A stretch of 27,879 nucleotides of DNA. Origin: Pelargonium cotyledonis. Lineage: Eukaryota > Streptophyta > Magnoliopsida > Geraniales > Geraniaceae. Below the pieces are notes generated by a model. The model ran no database searches and was not told the origin of the DNA. It worked only from the letters and a program-made list of their open reading frames with translations. Position 1 is the first letter of the stretch. Each line of letters opens with the position of its first letter. Location: positions 1-27,879 of the forward strand of contig JAYMTA010000492.1 of NCBI GenBank assembly GCA_036897625.1, read 5' to 3'. Of the stretch, positions 13,001-23,200 are shown one piece after another. Position numbers and translations under genes: made by a program.

Positions 13001-15322
13001 GCAGAATGCACACTCCAAACAAGACTCAAGGAATTTATAGGAAATGCAATTGTTTTGCAAGAATACCTGATCGAAGAACTCGTATGGTACAACCAGAAGA
13101 ATCTTGCATAGTTTTTATGGTAGCTCCTTGCTTCCCAATCAAATTTCCAGCTTGAGTATCTACTACTAGAAGCCTTGTAATAACCGTGCCACCATGAGCA
13201 GGCTCACTTTCCACATCCACAATGCGCTTATGAACTCTCAGCAAGCCATCAATAGCCGGAGGAATAGGGATATCTGGCTCTTCTTTTGCAGAAACCATTA
13301 CCTATATGGCCGGTGAGACAAGATGTGAACAGTCAGTTAATCTTTTGCATTTAGATGAGCAAAGCAAAGCAACGAAATCTGTTAAAGTTGTAGAGTAATT
13401 GGTTATTAGAACACTTAAACTGGAGATCATAACTTGGATGACATGCAACTTCTTACAAGTATGATTTTTTTTTTTATAACTTAGCATAGTAGCCGTATCG
13501 TGAACTCAACTCAGTTTGAATCTACCAAATAATGGATTCTAATTCCTCTAATTTGCACATCATTATCAACAAGGGCAACAAGGAAAGCTAAATCATATTT
13601 TCTACAGTTTCCACGCATCACTTACAGTTTCACAAGGTAAGCATGTGATAACATAAAAATGTCACTAAAAGTTAAAGATATGTTTATGCGTATTAGCTGT
13701 GTAAATACCATACAAGTTACATAGAGCCAATACATACTATGATAAGTATAACTCTCTTTAGAATTTTTGCCATTTTTCATTAAGTAATTTATACATGTAG
13801 AAAGTAGAATTTTAGTTTAACAAAACAACTAATGGAAGCACAACTTCTAATAGACCATCGAAAAACTTAGAGATACATTTCTAAGTCTTGATCACATATG
13901 GATGAAGATTCTTTTGTGTTACTTGATTTTTAGTCATGTTTTGGACAAGCTATTTTATCATACTTTCAAATAAGTTGCACTTGTTTAGGGATATGTAGAA
14001 CTAATTTATATATATTTTTGGCAATGTCGTCACATTGATGTCAATTATGATTATTCTGCTGTAAAAAGTTAGCCATTTGTGGCAAGACACCAATGGACCA
14101 AGTTCTGAAGTTACCAGATATCAAAGCTTCTTGGAACCAATATCTGCACAAGGTATTTCTGATACTTAAGACAGCAGAACTTTCAGCACTTGTGAAGCTC
14201 AATGCTGATCCTGGGAACCTGTATCTTTCATTCTTCTAGTTGGGAGCCACTTTGATCATATATTTGATGCTATAAATTTGCGGAGAACCTGCACACACAT
14301 TTTGGTTACTGTGACGAACACACCCTTTTTATATTAATATTTTATCTTGAGTTAATATTTCCAGTTTTTAAGTGTTATAATCATTTTATATTATTACCTC
14401 TACCAACTATTTTTAATTATAGATTGAATATATTTTTTATTTCAAAAAATGGTCTTTACCAATTAAGTTTATTAACCAAGCCTTAATTAACAGTGTATTA
14501 ATTTGTCTTGGTGACAGATTTCTACAAAAATGACAAATGATAGTTTATGCACTGTAGCTTTCACCATGCCATGCGATAAGGAATCATGGGATTGCAATTT
14601 AACATCTGACATTCACACACATCATTCATGCCACTATCACAATTGACTGCAGATACTATCTAGATTATACAAATAACACGAAGTTGTCTTCCAAAACAAC
14701 TGAACAGAACCCGCGTCATTGACAAATTAATATTATGCAATGGAAATTTGATAAAAGAAACAACATCAGAATCAGCAGGCACAAGATGGAAAAAAAAACG
14801 GAGCATGAGAGAGACATTGAAATAAAATGATAGATGCTTTGAGTGCATCAATAACAAGTTAAACATTGATCACAACAAATTCTTCCACTTCCACACTCAG
14901 CAATATACACATGCATTACACAATGGAAATAAGATAAAGGAACTTACTGCTCTTTCAGTAGTCCCGGGAGGACCATCAAGAATCTTAATTCGGGCCTTGG
15001 TTTCCTCCGTAAGTTTTTTAATGAACTCCCCCTTCCGGCCAATAATGCCACCCACCTTTTGTGCAGGAACTAACATCCGGAACACATTCTCTCCCGGCCA
15101 CCCCGGCCATCTCTTTCCTCCAGTTCCAGTGCCAGTACCAGTTCCAGCTTCTGCTTCTGCTTCAGCTTCTGCTTCCACTTCAGCTTCTCCTTCTGCTTCC
15201 CCTTCTGCTTCCACTTCAGCTCCAGCAGTCTCATTCTCTACATCTTGTTTCTCGGGAGACTGAGGATTCTCCAACATTTCACCACCTGCCTCTAGCTGTT
15301 CATCAAAATCCTCCCCAGACAT
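10034..15322 (-). CDS. Triple-KH RNA-binding protein, FLK/PEPPER-like
   Basis: This is a nuclear PCBP-type RNA-binding protein; Arabidopsis FLK promotes flowering by repressing FLC, and PEPPER acts in pistil development. The six coding exons are 15322-14948, 13301-13067, 12503-12355, 12171-11893, 11301-11107 and 10303-10034. All have GT-AG borders and the joined frame gives 500 aa. Residues 36-69 are an acidic Glu-Ala run followed by Gly-Thr repeats, then [18 protein letters not shown]1 is about 78-140 with the GRKG loop at 95-98, KH2 about 168-237 with GKQG, and KH3 about 349-411 with GTSG. A Pro/Gly-rich linker (254-346) joins KH2 and KH3. The tail carries four PAGDYG repeats and ends GNNYGY. 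The motif pattern fits FLK better than PEPPER, but I leave the symbol empty because orthology cannot be tested here. Confidence 0.93.
10070..10175 (-). repeat. In-frame tandem repeat encoding PAGDYG units
   Basis: The last KH exon holds four PAGDYG units of 24-33 nt (spacers H, HP, HV, HGGQP). The repeat keeps frame throughout, so unit number may vary between alleles without breaking the protein. Confidence 0.85.
10517..10659 (-). mobile_element. tRNA-like SINE insertion in KH intron 5
   Basis: Read on the minus strand, this block has a B-box-like GGTTCAAATCT (10601-10591) and an A-box-like TGGTTCAATTT (10637-10627), about 36 nt apart as in tRNA promoters. It ends in a T-rich tail. It is bracketed by near-identical 14-nt direct repeats, atgcaaggaactct (10503-10516) and atgcaaagaactct (10660-10673), which look like a target-site duplication. 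The family is not recognised. Confidence 0.6.
10678..10864. repeat. 93/94-bp tandem duplication in KH intron 5
   Basis: Copy 1 is 10678-10770 and copy 2 is 10771-10864. Both begin gacaaagatagctat and share gaagatgtttccgtttgtga and gcatgcatgtggtt, with roughly ten scattered differences. The string acaaagatagct also occurs inside the adjacent SINE-like block at 10539-10550. Confidence 0.9.
12541..12660 (-). mobile_element. Truncated LINE 3' end in KH intron 2
   Basis: On the minus strand this reads as a T-rich segment, then TGCCTATTGCCGATC, then a run of A. This resembles the 3' terminus and poly(A) tail of plant L1-type LINEs. No reverse-transcriptase coding sequence is attached, so it would be a severely 5'-truncated copy. 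No clear target duplication is visible. Confidence 0.4.
15136..15240 (-). repeat. Low-complexity Glu-Ala/Gly-Thr coding repeat
   Basis: The first KH coding exon contains imperfect hexanucleotide repeats that encode alternating Glu-Ala (and Glu-Gly, Glu-Val) and then Gly-Thr. The antisense reading gives Ser-Ala and Pro-Val repeats and explains the long open frames on the opposite strand here, which are not genes. Confidence 0.85.
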
Positions 15323-15810
15323 ACTAACTCTTTCCTGATAACAACCCAACAACAACAAATAATTCAAAAACAGAACCCAATTCATCAATTAAGAAACAAA
15401 ATAAGAAAAAGGCTACACTATTCACCACAAGTAGTGAAAAAAACAAAACCCCAAACTTTACCTAAACCCAAATTCGAATTTAGAGGAAATCAAAAACCCA
15501 AAAACCAACAAAGGCACCAATCCCCAACCGCTAAAAAAAACAGGAATTGGCTTCTTGATAGCTGCAAAAGATAATGATAATGCGTATCCACACATATACA
15601 AAACCCTAAAAACGAGAACTGACTGAAGACAAAATCGAATTCAAGAAATTCAGTGAGTTACATCAACTTACAGAGACGAATTGAACAAAAAATCTTGAAG
15701 AGATTGAGAAGAAAAGACGGAGGAGGAGGCTCAGGTCTCAAGCTAGGTCACGCCAAAGCTTCGTCGAGTTCGATTGTGTGCTTGACAGAGAGAACAGAGA
15801 GAGACGGGGA
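15323..15810 (-). promoter_or_regulatory. Spliced 5'UTR of the KH gene
   Basis: On the minus strand, a donor CTCT|GTAAGTTG (exon ending 15672) and an acceptor TTATCAG|GAAAG (exon starting 15334) define a 5'UTR intron of about 337 nt. The outer exon reaches to roughly 15800. An in-frame ATG sits in this intron upstream of MSGED, so the coding start is placed at 15322. Confidence 0.65.
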
Positions 15811-15825
15811 ATTTTTATTTGGACA

Positions 15826-15866
15826 TTTTTCTATATTTATTTATCGTCCCATGCCTCCTATTGGTT
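15826..15866 (-). promoter_or_regulatory. Likely core promoter of the KH gene
   Basis: Reading the minus strand, a CCAAT box (15864-15860) is followed about 20 nt later by a TATA-like ATAAATAAATATA (15843-15831). The spacing to the likely transcript start near 15800 is right for a TATA promoter. This is inferred from motifs only. Confidence 0.4.
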
Positions 15867-15883
15867 AACTATAAAATTTAACT

Positions 15884-15941
15884 CCAATTAAATCTTGCCA
15901 TTTGGCAAAGGTCCAATCAAATCTTGCCATCTGGCAAAAAT
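15884..15941. repeat. 29-bp tandem duplication upstream of the KH gene
   Basis: Two adjacent copies (15884-15912 and 15913-15941) of ccaatYaaatcttgccatY followed by tggcaaa differ at only a few positions. Each unit contains the near-palindrome gccatttggc. Confidence 0.85.
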
Positions 15942-18400
15942 ATAAATAAAAGTATAATTCTTAGGAATGGTAATTGACTCATCCTAGGGACAACGCATGG
16001 CCGTGTGTGCGGTATAAAGAGTCTCAAACTTCATATTGCTCAGTCGAGCCAAGTGAACGATTGTTCTGCATAGTTGTTCGAGGATGGTGCACGACTGTGC
16101 AACCCTTCAGTGCTGAGCTACAAATTTTTCGTTTTAATCATTTTCTTTTCAGTGTTCACATACACAGCAATAATTACGTGTTTTTAGCTTAACTACGAGA
16201 GAATCTACCAAAGTGAAAAGAAAAAATGTCTAATGAATCGATGAATTGCAAAGATTATAGCTACTTTTATAGGGTTGTTTTCAAATGCTTGATATATGGA
16301 AACATGATGCTAAATGAAAAGGCAAATTGACTTTTAAGCTGTTTTTCAATAACATTTCAATCTTTAACTTGCATAGAGATCATGATTCCATCTGTTGCTG
16401 TGTTCTAGTTAATATTATGCTACCATTTCCAAAAAGCAATTGTCCCCAAAAAGCTCAAAATGAGTCCAAAGTTCCCAATAAAGATTGTGTTTTTATTTTT
16501 GCTATCTTTCTTCACACCATATGGGTTTTGGGGCCAAGCCAAGGATTGGTTTGGGTCTTTAACCTAATATTGCTTTTGATGAATCATATGGTGGAAAACC
16601 ACAATGACTTGTGTGTCCATAGGGATGTGATTGATGATCATACAAGTTTTTCTTAGCTGGATCTCATAAAATTTAAACATAAATGAACTTTTTCAAATTT
16701 TGAGTTTGACAAGGTTCACAATTGTGCGCATTAGGTGAACGGTTGTTCATCCAAGATATAACACAATTCGGTACTAATGTCAAGTAGACGAACTTGACTA
16801 GCTAGCTACCTTTTGTGTTCATATGCAGGCCTGTTCAGTTGACATGTGTAAGTCTATAGTGCGACTTTCTCTAGGTTTTAATGTCTTTTCATGTAGTATG
16901 AAGTATTTTGATTCAATCATTTTCAATGTCAAGTTTCACGATTTCAATATTTAACGTATAAGTACACCTTATAGTTCCAAGGTTTCTTTCATATCTCATG
17001 AAACCAGTAAAAGAAAAGAGAAAAGATGTGATTCATGCAACAAAATCAACAAGTATGATTATGAAACCTAAAAAGTTTGTCTAAGACACAAACTGCAAAT
17101 CAATTACTTTAATTGAATTATACCACTTTTCTTTTGACCAATGAACTTTAATTTCTTTATCAAAATTGTTGGTCTTATTGTAGCTTTAGCAAACCAATCT
17201 TTGTTAAACTTGGGATTAAAGCTTGGCATCACAGTAGCAACATTGAAGAAGGCTCTAGCTCCACACACCCACCAACTTTTCTTTACCCAAGTGGGAAGCA
17301 AAAGTTTGATCCTTTGCTTGAGACTTGTGAACAAACACAATTAGGTCAAGATCAAGATCCATGAAACAAGTCACAACATAGACCTTAAACACCCAGATCC
17401 ACTCATTATGGCTATGTGGGTTCAGAACTTCAAATTCTTATTACTTATATCGTGTTAAACTTAACTCAAATTTAAAAGTTTAAACCGATATGCGGATGGT
17501 TCAATAAGTATATCAAGTCTCGACAGACTCTATGTTGTTTTCCTTGCGTGCAAGTTGGATAAAAGAACGGATCTTGCTAAAGCAGACATATTACTAGACC
17601 AAACAGAAACAGTTTTGATATCTTTATTAAACTTAAATCCAACCCAAAATAGGTGGAATGTACTATCTACTATATATCAAGTAGCGACATATTTCACATT
17701 CTTAAGAACGGAGCTAAGTGTTATGCATCGAAAGAATAGACCTCCCCTAGGCTTCTCGAGGATAGTCTACGCCGTGCAGAATGAACCTATGCTTCTTGTA
17801 GAGATGATGACTAATGCTCTTAATGGTGCAAGTATAATCTTGTTTGCCTTAATCTAAGTTTATTCTCATGGAAAAGGTTGGTCCCCTCTTTTCGGATGCT
17901 GGACTTCGAGGTACTGACCGGTTCTCTCAGTCAATAGACCCTCATTGAATCTGCATTGATATCATATTGAATTTGACTCCAACTCAAAACTTAATCTGAT
18001 AAGTGAATGAATCAACTAGTATATCAAGTGGAAGTGGTTAAAATTCTTTAACATATTTAAAACATGATGCTTGGTAGAATAATTACACGACATAATACAT
18101 AATACATGGACTTTGATTATCAAAAAGGTGATTAAATAACTAATTGTCAAAGTTAATGTCTACAATTTCCTAAATTCCTTGTGTATGTTGTGAGGATTAG
18201 TGAAGTGTGAATATAGATTTGTGTGTTATGTCATCTTTTGGCTATTTGGGTTGACCCAACTCTTAACAAATTAGCGTGTTAAGCACAAAAATCAATTCTT
18301 AATTCACAATGTTAGTTAAGAGAAAACAAAAGAAGGTCCAATCTTGAAGCCTATGTGTGAAAAAGCATAGTTAGGGACAGTGTAAAAAGTGGACTCCTTG
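15942..18400. other. Intergenic region between KH gene and MIR166
   Basis: No gene is recognised. The short open frames at 16327-16656, 17104-17344 and 17555-17857 have no known domain, no consistent splice context and ordinary AT-rich composition, so I treat them as chance. The gtatatcaag string recurs (17509, 18019), which suggests old dispersed repeats. The right part should contain upstream regulatory sequence of MIR166. Confidence 0.5.
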
Positions 18401-18410
18401 TCATGTGACC

Positions 18411-18463
18411 CTATATATATATACTCTTTTCTCATTATATATACATACACCTATATATATATA
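18411..18463 (+). promoter_or_regulatory. TATA-like tracts upstream of MIR166
   Basis: Two TATA-like strings, cctatatatatatact (18410-18425) and ctatatatatatag (18451-18464), lie about 160-200 nt before the hairpin. Plant MIRNA genes are transcribed by RNA polymerase II, often from TATA promoters, so either could set the start. The assignment rests on position and motif only. Confidence 0.4.
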
Positions 18464-18508
18464 GCTCATGAAAATGATATAATGCATGACTATACCACAA
18501 CTCTCATA

Positions 18509-18512
<4 letters not shown>

Positions 18513-18542
<30 letters not shown>
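18513..18542. repeat. (TC)15 microsatellite
   Basis: This is a perfect TC run between the TATA-like tracts and the MIR166 hairpin. Pyrimidine runs are common just downstream of plant transcription starts, so it may lie in the leader of the primary transcript. Confidence 0.95.
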
Positions 18543-18546
<4 letters not shown>

Positions 18547-18614
18547 GGTGTAATGGTTGATTTCACGAAACTCGGTGTTTGTACGTTTGCTGATAAAAAA
18601 AAAAGCGAGTTAAG

Positions 18615-18720
18615 TTGAGTTTAGGGGATTGTTGTCTGGTTCGAGATCATTCTCGTTGAAAGCTTGAAACAATCATACCCGAGAATGATTTCGGACCAGG
18701 CTTCATTCCCCCAAACCATG
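18615..18720 (+). ncRNA. MIR166: MIR166 precursor (miR166-3p)
   Basis: The 21-nt mature miR166 sits exactly at 18691-18711 on the 3' arm (it begins UCGGACCAGGCUUCAUUC). It pairs with 18624-18644 on the 5' arm, with three A-to-U type mismatches and two G:U pairs. The stem continues without mismatch to 18655/18680, leaving a 24-nt loop (18656-18679). The predicted star with 2-nt overhangs is 18626-18646, close to known miR166 star sequences. By established knowledge miR166 guides AGO1 and AGO10 to cleave or sequester HD-ZIP III mRNAs (PHB, PHV, REV and others), setting leaf polarity, meristem and vascular pattern. It stands alone between the KH gene (divergent) and the P-loop kinase gene (same strand). 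The ends of the primary transcript are not visible. Confidence 0.96.
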
Positions 18721-20030
18721 CATATATATTTCCTACAAGATACATTGTAGCACAATCCATTTTGCTGTCAAGGAGCCACCAGAGACTGAGAGGTGCATAT
18801 CATTTCTGAGAAATTTCTCATTTTTCTCTTATCTTATCTTCATTGAAACTAGAGGTGGATGTTGAATACAAGAATTTTATGGTTTAGACCTCAACTTTCA
18901 TAACCTGATACTGATGTTGAATTCTGAGATATTATTCTGTGCTAATGTGAACAGAGACTGTGAACTTGAAGCTATCACTTTGTTCTTTGAATATTTTGCC
19001 AGAGAATTGTACAAAACCAAACTGATATTTAATTTATCAGTTCTTCAAATCTTCCCTTTCCTTTCTGGGATTCACAATAGCTTCTCTTTGTGAATGTTGG
19101 AACTTTTTTTTGCAGACATTAACTCCTGTAGGTCCTTCACATGTGAAGCTCATAATATCTTGTGGGTGTGGGTGGGTCAGTTGATTTTTCTTATAGAATC
19201 AGCAAGGAACTTAACAAAAGATGTAAAGTCATGATTGATTTAGATTCTATGCATCCATAGTGTTAATAAATCATGCAATTATAATAAGCACTGTTACATA
19301 AAGTTCGGATAAAACTAGATCTGATGTCATGTTAAACTTGATTTCAGCTCTAAAATTCAACTTATCGAGTGGCGATAGGATTTCTATCCTTTCAGTGGTT
19401 CCTTGAAATTAACATTTTAACTGGGAAATACATACCAGAAACTTTCAGAAAAAATCTAAAGCACCTAACAAATCTTGATTTTATACATGGTCTTGAAAAA
19501 TTATGAGAGACATTTTATGCTCTATTTTCTCTTCTGTTTTGTGGGAATATGTTTGTTGATGTCGTTGCATGGATCAAATTCAATTCGCACTTGATCGGTT
19601 TTTCCACTCAATTATTATTCAATTCATACTCAAACGATTTTTCTCTCGGTCTGTATTTGAATTGCCTTCTCCACAAACACGTTAAGTGTATTCCAAAACG
19701 ACAAAGTCAGAATAAGTGAATTCCTAACAATTTTAAAACTTGTTCATTCCCCACCCCACCACAAGCGTTTTTGTCATTAATAATGTCATATACATGTGAA
19801 AATACACACGTATATTATATAAAAATATTTTACGAGATATATACAAGAAAATAAATACTTACTCATTTTTTATAATATAAAAATAATCATAACGTTCACT
19901 TACTAATCTTGATTCCATAATAATAACACCATAAAGAAAGAAAAATATATATATTTGTATTTTAAAATTCTAATGATAGTATAAGCACATACACACTTGT
20001 AGCAAAATCCATGACCCAAATGTAACAAAA
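18721..20030. other. Downstream of MIR166, upstream of the P-loop kinase gene
   Basis: The left part is probably the rest of the MIR166 primary transcript. A plausible splice acceptor (ttttttttgcag near 19115) suggests it might be spliced, but there is no proof. No coding sequence is seen. The right part (19780-20030) is very AT-rich and should be promoter for the downstream gene. Confidence 0.45.
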
Positions 20031-20034
20031 ACAA

Positions 20035-20277
20035 ATGGCATGTGTTCCTTCTCATCCATCTCTCATCATTCACATCTTCAAATCAAAACCATATTTCCCA
20101 TTTTTCCCGGAACCTTTGGCAAAATCATGCATAGGCCTAAGCCTAAATGATCAACAAAAATGTCGTAAACGAACACCTCCTCGATCTGATCTTCTTTTTC
20201 GCCATGAATGCAAGAAAATAAAACAACCATTTCAACATCATCAAGATTCAAGATCATATAGAGAATCAGAGACATGA
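20035..20277 (+). promoter_or_regulatory. 80-codon upstream ORF overlapping the kinase start by ATGA
   Basis: This open frame starts at the ATG at 20035 and stops at the TGA at 20275-20277. That stop overlaps the main ATG at 20274 as ATGA. If transcription starts before 20035, ribosomes would have to reinitiate or leaky-scan to translate the kinase. The encoded peptide has no recognised domain. It could instead be untranscribed promoter. Confidence 0.4.
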
Positions 20278-23200
20278 TTACCAGTGCTTTCTCCACCGAA
20301 AATGACAACAACAACAGCACAGCCATCAAACCCACCTTCACGCACATCATCATGGCCTCTTCTGTCGTGTTCATCGTCGCTGCAGCAATTCATTTGCATT
20401 TCAAGAAGCTCCGGGACAAGAAGATCATCCCGCGGATCAGACTGACAAGAACAGACCGTGCAGAGAAGCTCGAAAGGTTCTCTCATTATGTTGGTAATGA
20501 ATATGGTTTGATGCCATCTTTGATCCAATGTTCTTTTGTCTCTGTCCACATCTTCGATCCAATGTTGTTGTTTTTGTGTCGTCTTCGATTGCAGCTAGAC
20601 AAATGGGATTCAAAGATAGGAGGGAATGCCCACAGCTATGCAAGCTAGCATCTGAATATATCAGAAAATGCAATGGTTTCGAGGAAGATATCTATGCCTT
20701 CTTCTCCAATGAACCAGATGCGGATTCTCTGTTCGTGAAGCTGGTGGAGGAGTTTGAGAGATGCATCCTCAGCTATTTTGGCTTCCACTGGAAACAAACG
20801 GATATTATGATTACTCAGGTGATTCAAATAGATCTAAAATTACCACATGTGATAAGAGAAAATGAAGGGATTTGTAATTGATGATCATTACTATATGTGC
20901 AATTTCAGGTGTTGAGTTCTGATGAGCCCAAAAGGAAGCTCAAGAACATTGTCATGGCAGCAACCAGGTAAAAAGCTGAACATTCCTATAAAGTATAATC
21001 AAATCATAACAGAGTTAAAATTAAAGCAATTGGTATGATAAGAAAGCAAATTATTTTATCAAACAAAACAAATAACAACCATTCAAGACCTTGTTTAGGA
21101 GGTCTACAGACCTCCTGCAGCTCCAATGTCTATAGACAATTGGAGCCACTGATGTTTGGATATCTCCCTCCTTCCGGAGGTTCTTCCTCTATAGGAAAAA
21201 GACGAAGAACTATTTTTAATCGATGATCATTACTATAGGTGCAATCTTGGGTGATATAGATTCAAAATATAGTACTAAAGAAACAAAGAACTATTGTTGA
21301 TTCAGATTTTGCAGGACTATTATACAGAAGATTGGATTTTTCTTTTATTTCCCGTCTCTTTTTCTGATGCAGGGAACAGAGATTTGAGAGGGTGACAAGG
21401 AATCTGAAGGTGGCTAGAGTTTTCACTACACTGGTTGAGGAGATGAAAGCAATGGGACTCGCATCACTAGATGACTCACAGTGCACAGAGGTAATGGCTC
21501 CAGTGGCTCACTCTGACAGAAGCCCAGTTCTACTCTTCATGGGTGGTGGCATGGGAGCCGGCAAGAGCACTGTGCTAAAGGACATTCTTAAGGAGTAAGG
21601 ACAACTTACGCGCACACAAATGTCCTTCTACTTGTTTTACCTAATAATCTTTGCACCCGAAAAAACAAAGTAGAAGAAGAACAAGAAACACAAGAATCTG
21701 GAGGGAACATAACGATCCTTACTCCATGAAGGCAAAAACACACCTATACAAGATGCTATCCGAGTGCAAGAAGATTAAGTCAAATCTTAATTTTCCATAG
21801 CATATGGAGCAATAGGAAATTAATTTTGATCCACGACCCAAGTTACCGCAAATCAAAATAGACGAAAACAGAAATATATGGGACAACAGGAAGTAGTGTA
21901 TGAATGTTGGAACGTCAAATGTAAAGTTGAATATGAAGCCAAAATTCTCCTATGCATAAAACCAAATTCCTCTTCAGATTTTCCAGAGCAACCACATATT
22001 CACATTTAACAACCAAGTTTCATTTTTTTTTTTTTTTTTAAGCTTCTGTGTTTGTGTTTGTGTTTATGTAAGTGAAAAAGTATGTACGCAAATGGCTAAA
22101 AATAGATTGGTTTGAAATGGAACAGACCGTTCTGGGCAGGAGCTGAAGCCAATGCAGTAGTGATCGAGGCAGATGCTTTCAAAGAATCAGATGTCATTTA
22201 CAAAGCCCTTAGCTCCAGAGGTCATCTTGACATGCTCCAAACTGCTGAATTGGTGAGCTTTTTAGTTATTAGTACTGCCAACATAAACAGCACAAGCACT
22301 CTTATTACGAGTGAACACTGCAAATTATATATTAATGTTGCATAAACAGCACATCTAATATACCAATGAGTTACTTGGAACAGGTGCACCAATCATCTAC
22401 AGACGCAGCATCATCTCTTCTGGTCACAGCACTCAATGAAGGACGGGATGTGATCATGGATGGCACTCTCTCCTGGGTACCATTTGTTGTACAGACAATT
22501 ACCATGGCAAGAAATGTCCATCGCCGACGGTACCGCATGGGACCTGGTTACAAGGTTGCTGATAATGGGACAGTAACTGAGAATTACTGGGAAAGGATTC
22601 CTGGTGAAGAACCTGAAAACGTTGAAGGCAAAAAGAGGAAACCATACAGGATAGAGCTGGTAGGAGTTGTATGTGATGCTTATTTAGCTGTTGTAAGAGG
22701 CATAAGGTTTGTCACAAACCCTTCCAACACTTACTGGCCTTTTGTTAGATATTTTTTAACTAAAGTGCACACTTTGGGTTTTTACAGGAGAGCTATTATG
22801 TGTAGAAGAGCAGTAAGGGTACAGTCACAATTAAGATCACACAAGAGATTTGCAAATGCATTTCTAACATACTGCAATCTGGTTGACAATGCCAGGCTAT
22901 ACTGTACCAATGTTTTAGAAGGCCCTCCTAAGGTACAAACAATCAGTCTCCTCTCTATTTATTCACATTAATGACTTCATCGGATTCTTGATCAGGTGAG
23001 AAGAAGCACATAATGGTAATCTTCCCTTTGGTTCTAAAAGGGAAGACGTGAGAGACAGTCCAATGCACTAGGCTCTCACCATTGTGGGGTCTTATTTATG
23101 TATGCAATCTTACCCCTACTTAAGCAAAGAGACTATTTCCCTCAATTAAACCGTTGAACTCAGGGTACTAAGGCATCAACCTTAGTAATGTACCAGGCTC

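Noticed and set aside
14997..15327. Two overlapping plus-strand open frames rich in Ser-Ala, Pro-Val and Leu-Gln repeats
   Set aside because: They are antisense shadows of the Glu-Ala/Gly-Thr repeat in the first KH coding exon.
16327..16656. 109-aa open frame on the plus strand
   Set aside because: It is hydrophobic and unstructured in composition with no domain or conservation signal visible; it is probably chance in AT-rich DNA.
17555..17857. 100-aa open frame on the plus strand, possible transposon coding fragment
   Set aside because: It matches no domain I know, has no splice or repeat support, and lies in ordinary intergenic DNA.
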